From NCBI GenBank assembly GCA_030549495.1, contig JAUIRK010001056.1:921501-985500 (forward strand): a stretch of 64,000 nucleotides of DNA, in the 5' to 3' direction. Shown here one piece after another: positions 59,901 to 64,000 of the stretch. Source of the stretch: Nectonema munidae. Lineage: Eukaryota; Nematomorpha; Nectonematoida; Nectonematidae. The translations under genes and the position numbers were made by a program. How positions within the stretch are numbered: the stretch's first letter is position 1; the number at the start of each line of letters is the position of its first letter. The notes under the pieces are model-generated. The model searched no databases. It was given only the letters and a program-made list of their open reading frames with translations, and had not been told where the DNA came from.

Positions 59901-60297
59901 ATCATTCATCGTCCTGAGTGGATGTGGTTGTTATGCTAAAAAATGTGATTAAGAGACAAACAAGTACTTCTTTGAGTGTGACTACAAATTGTAGTGGCAT
60001 ATACATTTGAGAGATAAAAGAGAATTTTGGCATGATTACACAAAAAATCTTTCAGAGATTCTTAGGATAAAAATGAATTATAATTACCTGTGGAAACGGG
60101 AACTTTAATGACTAAATTATTAGAAGTGTTAGCGCCATCTTTGATCTCCTTCACGGAAGCGTGCTTTTCAGACAAGATTGCTAAGTTGATGGGTGGAGCA
60201 GAGCACAAAGAATTGACAGTAGGGAATGAGATGGTGGCTGTTGCATTAGTACTCTTGTAATTCCTCCTAACACCAGGAGAAATTGGGCTATTTGTGC
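44609..60297 (-). CDS. LIN54: LIN54 / Mip120, CXC-domain DNA-binding subunit of DREAM/MuvB (5' incomplete)
   Basis: Minus-strand exons: 60297-60088, 56599-56380, 53014-52952, 48968-48823, 46946-46852, 46797-46562, 44981-44609 (446 residues here). LIN54 recognises CHR promoter elements and brings the DREAM/MuvB complex to cell-cycle genes. Both CXC halves are whole: [33 protein letters not shown], then [18 protein letters not shown] and [19 protein letters not shown]. The two DNA-contacting tyrosines (CLKL-Y and CLKN-Y) are kept, as is the linker [16 protein letters not shown]. The C-terminal helices match the family at [12 protein letters not shown] and [10 protein letters not shown]. Every internal junction is GT-AG and phase-consistent; the 3' end of the 56-kb exon is least sure. 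N-terminal exons upstream are not identified. The last codons appear to come from a MITE. Confidence 0.9.
44982..46561 (-). other. LIN54 last intron
   Basis: Contains sequences with hAT-terminus character at about 45128-45180 (cagccggcgttcctgggaac) and 45664-45720 (caggggttcccaaccggtgg). Matching right ends and target duplications were not found, so they are listed as fragments only. Confidence 0.35.
46562..46797 (-). CDS. LIN54: LIN54 exon completing CXC repeat 2
   Basis: Acceptor acttttgctgacag, donor TCGAC|GTTTGT. It encodes [40 protein letters not shown] and a linker to DILSPS. Confidence 0.92.
46852..46946 (-). CDS. LIN54: LIN54 exon opening CXC repeat 2
   Basis: Acceptor cctcgtgtgtgatag, donor ACGAG|GTACTT. 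It encodes [20 protein letters not shown] then [11 protein letters not shown]. Confidence 0.95.
47318..48091. mobile_element. Long-inverted-repeat (foldback-type) element in a LIN54 intron
   Basis: Two arms of about 108 bp, 47318-47425 and 47984-48091, are inverted repeats separated by about 560 bp. The inner part is identical over about 35 bp (aatcaatatttcctcgtgca continuing caaaacattgttgag). The outer parts are similar (gctttattaaa, aattaagcttt, aaataaat). The centre has no recognised coding. This is the pattern of a non-autonomous transposon with long terminal inverted repeats. Confidence 0.65.
48823..48968 (-). CDS. LIN54: LIN54 exon completing CXC repeat 1
   Basis: Acceptor tatgaaattgcag, donor AATAG|GTACAT. 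It encodes [20 protein letters not shown] and the conserved linker [20 protein letters not shown]. Confidence 0.95.
49242..51152 (-). mobile_element. pogo/Tigger transposon, POGK-like, nearly full length, decayed
   Basis: Ends: left TA then TACATTTTTGGGACTATA; right, reverse complemented, TACCGTACTTTTCGGACTATA-type. Both continue with ataaggcgca words. The minus strand encodes a Tigger transposase. Near 50.88-50.60 kb lies the HTH ([32 protein letters not shown]). The CENP-B-type second HTH follows ([36 protein letters not shown]). The DDE region is broken up, and the usual acidic tail [14 protein letters not shown] ends at 49416. Several stops and frame changes (for instance a stop right after EQWVAE) make it inactive. 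It sits in the LIN54 intron between 48968 and 52952. Confidence 0.85.
51871..52498 (+). repeat. tRNA-derived SINE (copy 4), split by a Merlin insertion
   Basis: The left part (51871-51934) has the B box GGTTCGAATCC and caaaccttctttc. The right part (52437-52498) resumes with cttctttcctcataattata, caagaggttcaattgcgctt and ctccatgaaaaaaccc. Removing the insert and one copy of the 8-bp duplication restores the family order. Confidence 0.75.
51935..52436 (+). mobile_element. Merlin DNA transposon, internally deleted, inserted in a SINE
   Basis: 502 bp with about 30-bp terminal inverted repeats (GGTAAACATGTACTTTAG... at both ends) and a perfect 8-bp target duplication CTTCTTTC (51927-51934 and 52437-52444). 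From about 52113 to 52409 it encodes the C-terminal part of a Merlin (IS1016/IS1595-like) transposase: [59 protein letters not shown]. The glutamate of NRIE is the likely last residue of the DDE triad. The N-terminal part and the first catalytic residues are gone. Confidence 0.88.
52952..53014 (-). CDS. LIN54: LIN54 exon with first CXC cysteines
   Basis: A 63-bp exon. Acceptor gctaaattttcaatttag and perfect donor AAGTT|GTAAGT. It reads [20 protein letters not shown], almost the same as vertebrate LIN54. Confidence 0.92.
53015..54150 (-). other. LIN54 intron sequence
   Basis: AT-rich, with a short TATA-type low-complexity patch near 53483-53500. No exon or repeat recognised. Confidence 0.35.
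54574..54701. mobile_element. TTAA-flanked MITE (type B relative)
   Basis: 128 bp, termini TTAACCGGTTATCGACCACAG and TTCTGGTCGTTAACGGGTTAA. The interior has tcatctgcgtttatcaatgc and a cgtctgattat block. A separate half end, TTAACACTTTCGTGACCAG, starts at 54151, so a larger 551-bp composite element is possible. A poly-G run near 54380 lies between. Confidence 0.65.
54960..55265. mobile_element. Non-autonomous hAT element with perfect 8-bp TSD
   Basis: 306 bp between two copies of TATTATAT (54952-54959 and 55266-55273). Termini CAGCGTTATTCAAACTGTG and, reverse complemented, CAGCGTTTTTCAAACTTTT. Subterminal gggtcccgaccc and gggtcgcgatgc are typical of this MITE class. Confidence 0.85.
55274..56379 (-). 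other. LIN54 intron sequence
   Basis: AT-rich. A run of ctaactaac/ttaactaac words near 55585-56060 is low-complexity. No gene recognised. Confidence 0.35.
56380..56599 (-). CDS. LIN54: LIN54 exon (Ser/Thr/Pro-rich linker)
   Basis: Acceptor aaaacttgtacttcag. In the phase set by the 60-kb exon it reads [20 protein letters not shown] then [15 protein letters not shown], low-complexity as in this part of LIN54. The donor chosen (TTCAA|GTAGCC) is weak but is the only one in phase with the next exon; an extra small exon may exist instead. Confidence 0.5.
57474..57632 (+). repeat. tRNA-derived SINE (copy 5)
   Basis: Best copy. Head gtgagtaaggttggttgggt, B box GGTTCGATCCC at about 57526, then ttctcatagttcgatacaag, cggcgcaattgtgccttctc, gatgaaaacacc and cacggtacctttaccttt. 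Confidence 0.8.
57781..57929. mobile_element. Tigger/pogo MITE
   Basis: 149 bp flanked by TA. Termini CAGTAAAACCTCAAATATTC and, reverse complemented, CAGTAGAATCTCGAGTATCC. Inner words tatccaaacaa and tatccgaacaa repeat in both orientations. No coding. Confidence 0.8.
58066..58182. mobile_element. TTAA-family MITE (type A)
   Basis: From cctttaaggaccagaatttt to gtcatcaaagagttaa. The family blocks gactaatcgtctgttttctt, ttttatatatttaa and atttttatttctag are in order. Confidence 0.65.
58415..58545. mobile_element. TTAA-family MITE (type A), one end eroded
   Basis: Starts TTAACTCTTTCACGTACAA. Contains aaaaatcgtttgctttgag and caaaaagaaaagccaacag; the right end gacagaaacggtcc is diverged and lacks TTAA. 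Confidence 0.5.
58546..60087 (-). other. LIN54 intron sequence
   Basis: AT-rich, no exon, repeat terminus or RNA gene recognised. Confidence 0.35.
60088..60297 (-). CDS. LIN54: LIN54 exon (N-terminal region, first seen)
   Basis: Acceptor ataatgattacag and donor CCACAG|GTAATT. It reads [20 protein letters not shown] ... [11 protein letters not shown], a Ser/Thr-rich part like the human NKIAISPLKSP to QQIQVPGSK region. It starts with two bases of a split codon, so at least one exon lies upstream. Confidence 0.65.
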
Positions 60298-60643
60298 CTG
60301 TAATCATTATATAATAGATAAATTTGGTGCAGAAGACGCGCCATTTATTGGACAAAATAAACAGCAAAAATTTATAGGGTCCAAATATTTTTCAATAATT
60401 AATTCCTAATTAGTCTTTTTTCCTATTTCCTGAGTTTTTCTTTTGTTAGATCATCGATGGCCTGGCAAGGGCATTTTTGTGGGATAGTGTGATTGCGAGG
60501 ATTGAAACACTGAATGTTGGTATAATTTTTTTTTGCTTTAACATTGATGGCATAAAGTGTACAAATATTAAATGCCAGATAATTACTTAATTTTTGCATA
60601 TTTAAACCAATATTAATTCGCAAAATTATATATGGCTAATTCT

Positions 60644-60703
60644 TTAGCCCCTTGAGGACCAGAATTTTTAAAATTATTAGTATGCTTTTTTTCAAGGGGT
60701 TAA
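60644..60703. mobile_element. Short deleted type A MITE
   Basis: Only 60 bp: TTTAGCCCCTTGAGGACCAG at one end and TTCAAGGGGTTAA at the other, with the centre deleted. Confidence 0.55.
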
Positions 60704-60745
60704 TCTTAGCTTTGACTTTTTATTCTTTAGATTTGTGGATAAAGG

Positions 60746-61141
60746 TTGGTAAAAAACGTCGGTTTTAGCGCCAGCAGGCTCTTGTATCTACATCTCGATC
60801 CAAGGTTGTACTTACATCGAACATCTGCCACCGCTCAATTATTATTATTCTGTGTTGATCATGTCCTCTACCGCTTGTTGATTGATACAGGAGCCACCTC
60901 CTCAATAATATCATCGTTTGTACAGAAACTTAATATACTGCCACATTCTACAAAACATAAAGCCAGGTCTGCGGATAAATCAATCCTTCCTATATGTGGA
61001 GAAATTACTTTATATCTAAACATAAAAGATATAAATGTAATCATTAAAGGTCTTGTAATGGAAGAGATGGAATATGATATCAAAGTGTACATCAAAGATG
61101 AAACTATGGATCTTCAATTTAATCTAAGTAATTCGTGCTAG
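60746..61141 (+). mobile_element. LTR-retroelement fossil: aspartyl protease region
   Basis: A reading frame of about 130 residues contains the retropepsin active-site signature LLIDTGATSSII with a hydrophobic stretch before it and a later ICGEITLYL strand typical of gag-pol proteases. No LTRs, reverse transcriptase or integrase are recognisable next to it, so it is an isolated fragment of an old, broken element. The family within the LTR group is unclear. Confidence 0.6.
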
Positions 61142-61199
61142 CCTGAAAAAATTAAAGCTTTTCAAGAATGATATTCAGAGCACACTATTCCATTTTCCC

Positions 61200-61740
61200 A
61201 GACTTTTGGAGCAACGTAAATAAAAAACCGATACTAAACATGTCCAATTTATTAAGAAGCTGATCAATAATTTAAAGGTACGTTTTGATGACTTTATTCT
61301 TGGAAAACAGCTGCTTCTATTCACTTAAAACCCCTTTCTGATGACAGATATCAAATAATTTTCAGTCGAAGCAAAACTCACCTGCAAATGGGTAGATGCT
61401 GCAAAAATCCAACTGGAACTAATTGTATTTTAAGAGAATGTAAGCTGAAACAAGTACTCTGTGATTGTGCACCAGAAACATTTTGGTCAAAGTAAAGATC
61501 CCCTGCTAATTTTCATACTCTTCACAGACTAGCGTGCAAATTCTCACAATGTTTGGCTCCACTTACTGCTACGAGTCTGATTTCTCTACCATGAACTTTG
61601 TGAAGAACAAGTTTCGCTCATGTATGACCAGTGAACATCTCCACCACTGTCTTCGACTCGCTGTTACTAAATTAGTACCAAGATTTAAGGAGCTAACAAG
61701 AAGTGTCCTTTTTCTCACTAAAGTCTTGCTGTAGTGTTGA
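61200..61740 (+). mobile_element. hAT transposase C-terminal fragment (GTF2IRD2/SCAND3-like)
   Basis: From 61534 the plus strand reads QILTMFGSTYCYESDFSTMN, FVKNKFRSCMTSEHLHHCLR, LAVTKLVPRFKELTR. This is the hAT dimerisation domain, with the usual FGSTYxCE and SxxNxxK(N/S)K(F/Y)RS pattern. Degenerate upstream sequence in other frames (IKKLINNLKVRFDDFILGKQ near 61252-61310) resembles the preceding part of the same transposase. There are several frame changes and stops. It directly follows the protease fossil, so the two elements are juxtaposed or nested. Confidence 0.65.
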
Positions 61741-63597
61741 TTTTTTCATTTGTAAAGTCTTCAATCGTAAATCCTAGTCTTGTTATATTTTAGCTACAAA
61801 ATTCAATAAGAATTACCTTTTAAAAGGCGAACTTCATTAATAATAGCCACTTAGTTATAATGATTGTTTTTAAAAGCCCCCCCCCCTCTCCCTCACCTAT
61901 TCTGAAAACATTACTGTATAATCTTCAGAAATATCAAAAGGTTGGACACGGGATACAAGCGGTGATAATTTTCTATCGCTAATAAATTAGATGTTCGTTC
62001 TTTGCGGATAACAATATAAAATATCAACGTCCCACAAATTATATTTTGCATATAAAATATAAATTGCTCCTCTGTATTTTATTTCAATTCAGACAGAATA
62101 TAATTTCAAAAACATATTGAAAACACCCGTGTTTCATTCAATTTACTTAAGCTAAAAAAATAATTTAAAAAAAAGGACTTAATTAAAATTGGCCAAAACT
62201 TTCTTATTAATGAGCTTGAGTTTTTTAAATGTTTACGAAAAAAACTCTTCGATGAAAATTATTTAAATTTTAACCAATTTTGTACCAATATTCGCAAAGG
62301 AAACACAGATGACTTCAGTAAATTATATTCAATTCTATTTAAAACAAGAGTTTGTCTGAGTTTCTTTGGGTACATTGGAACTAAATGAAGTGTGCGGCAC
62401 ATAAAAATGATCACGAGCTACATGTGGCAAGCAAAAAAGCCTTTAAAGTTTTTAATGAACATAATTTCAAAATTAAAACGAAAAATTTAATCTGTCGGCC
62501 CAAATGCTCAATTGACTGTTTTGTCAATGAAAAATTTGTACGAGGCAAAATCTTTTATTTATTTTGAACTTATACTTCAAAAGTCTAATTTTTAAAGTAT
62601 TTTTCAACAACTAGAATGATAAAATTGTTTATACATTACCAAATTGGGCTACAAAAAGAAGTATACCTACAAAGTCCACACCGGTCATTTACAGGTAAAA
62701 GTTATATAATAAAAATTAAAAATTGTTCTTATAAAGTTTTAAAAATATTTATTAAAATAAATTCTTTTAATTCTTTTAAACAACACATTTTTTCAAATTT
62801 GTACTGAGAGCAAGTTCCAGAAGTTTAGGTTGAACAAACTATAGCAAGTTATTCTTCGCTTTTCTTTTTGTTTAGAATTTGAAGATCTGGTAAAATTAAA
62901 ATTTGGAAAAGTGTTTCCTCTGCGCTTTTTACTTTCTTTGCAAAACATTTCTGAATTTTCTTCTACTTGAACGAAATATTCGAAGATTTTTGTAAATAAT
63001 AAAAGAATTGAGACAAACTGACTAACAGATTGAAAAAAACATATAAAGGTCACATGTTATACATTTGGTTGAGTATCACTTCAATATTTCATTAGAAATA
63101 TCAAGTGCACCTATTGTAGAGTTGTAAAATAAAGTTGTGTCAGGTTTACTTTTTTCTTTTGAACTTATTTCAATTTTATCATGCATCCATGACAAGTATC
63201 TTTATAACATAATAAAGAAATATTATCATCCAATGTGAAAGCGCATTTAGTTTCACACAATGTATCCTTCTTCCTAAGTTTTATTTCATTCGGAATTTTT
63301 ATTTTCTTGCATCGTAATGGTCGAATTAACGCGTCTTATAAATCAAAAGTTTTTTGATAAGTATTAAAAAGTAAATACATTTTTTTTTGAAATTATGATT
63401 TTTGGTATTATGTATCTGTGCTCAAAAAGTTTTATAATTATAAAAGTATAAGATTATTACATCGAAAATTCAAGCTATTTTATCAAATTAGAATTTTTTA
63501 AACCGGACAATTGACCGCTTTGAACTCTAAAGGTATACATTATTATATGGGGTTTCTAGGATGGGTGACGCCTCTCAAGGCGCCAGGAAGGAAATTT
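61741..63597. other. Gene-poor stretch upstream of the known LIN54 exons
   Basis: AT-rich with a C run near 61879. No exon that would extend LIN54 was recognised. If LIN54 starts in this window, its missing 5' exons lie in 60.3-64.0 kb. Confidence 0.35.
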
Positions 63598-63924
63598 TCA
63601 AAGTAGTGGTTGAGTTAATGTTCGTGATGACATGAAATGACAGGAGGATGATGTTGATAGAGAAGGAAGGATAATGAATATTAATTTAAAAGTGATAGAG
63701 AAAATGATATGAGCGATGGAAAAGTGTCGACTTTTGCGAACGAGTGCAGAAGGGTTAGGTAGGTTGAGGTTGTTGTGTTCTTCGTACAATTTCTCTATGC
63801 GCGCGCGAACGCTGAGATACGAAGGATGAGGAAGGCAATGATAGGCGTGTGTGGTAAGCACTACTCCCATATCTATCTTCTCTATATCGTAAGAAATGAA
63901 GTAAGCTTTATAAGAAAAAAGCAT
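63598..63924 (-). other. GC-richer patch with minus-strand open frame; possible 5' exon or promoter
   Basis: The minus strand is open for 108 codons (MGVVLTTHAYHCLPHPSYLS, VRARIEKLYEEHNNLNLPNP). An alternating gcgcgcgc stretch near 63799 and pyrimidine tracts break the AT-rich background. It could be a 5' exon or promoter of LIN54 or of a neighbouring gene. I recognise no domain and no certain splice site. Confidence 0.25.
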
Positions 63925-64000
63925 TTAGCAATATGTTTCGTAGTGTGAGTGTGTATATGTGTTTATTTAGAATTTTCTAACACATAAGGTCAAATATCAA

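Noticed and set aside
62385-62567. Frame MKCAAHKNDHELHVASKK...
   Set aside because: Short, with no family match and no context.
1-64000. CRISPR arrays, bacterial operons, rRNA
   Set aside because: None seen; all repeats are dispersed or transposon-type, and the genes are animal genes.

Overview
This is nuclear DNA of an AT-rich, intron-containing, transposon-laden animal. It carries split genes with GT-AG introns and metazoan cell-cycle and signalling genes (LIN54, EAPP, MKK7, PRMT7, WDHD1). It also has tRNA-derived SINEs, many small DNA transposons, hAT, pogo/Tigger and Merlin elements, and no bacterial features. The repeat mix and a hemipterous-type MKK7 fit an invertebrate, perhaps an arthropod, but the species cannot be named from sequence alone.

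Layout. 0-1.85 kb: decayed hAT transposase (minus strand). 2.63-7.68 kb: two intronless plus-strand genes only 140 bp apart, WDHD1/Ctf4 (replisome adaptor) and PRMT7 (arginine monomethyltransferase). 7.7-13.5 kb: non-coding DNA with nested small transposons. 13.6-14.75 kb: intronless MKK7 (JNK-pathway kinase kinase). 14.8-30 kb: gene-poor DNA with two TSD-supported elements, a deleted Tigger copy, many TTAA-flanked MITEs and one unidentified candidate exon. 30.44-41.94 kb: EAPP (E2F-associated phosphoprotein), five plus-strand exons; its 7.9-kb first intron holds a nearly whole-length hAT element. 42-44.2 kb: spacer with two SINEs and one candidate small exon. 44.6-60.3 kb: LIN54 (DNA-binding subunit of the DREAM/MuvB complex), minus strand. 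Seven exons were pieced together from splice signals, matching phases and family similarity; its 5' end is not found. Its introns carry a POGK-like Tigger element, a Merlin element nested in a SINE, a long inverted-repeat element and several MITEs. 60.6-64 kb: retroelement protease fossil, hAT C-terminal fragment and a GC-rich patch of unknown role.

Themes. EAPP and LIN54 lie tail to tail and both act in E2F/DREAM cell-cycle transcription; WDHD1 works in S phase. No linkage of function is shown by the sequence. A family of TTAA-flanked, piggyBac-like MITEs with internal CGTCTGC motifs appears at least fifteen times, and one diverged copy seems to supply the last codons and stop of LIN54.
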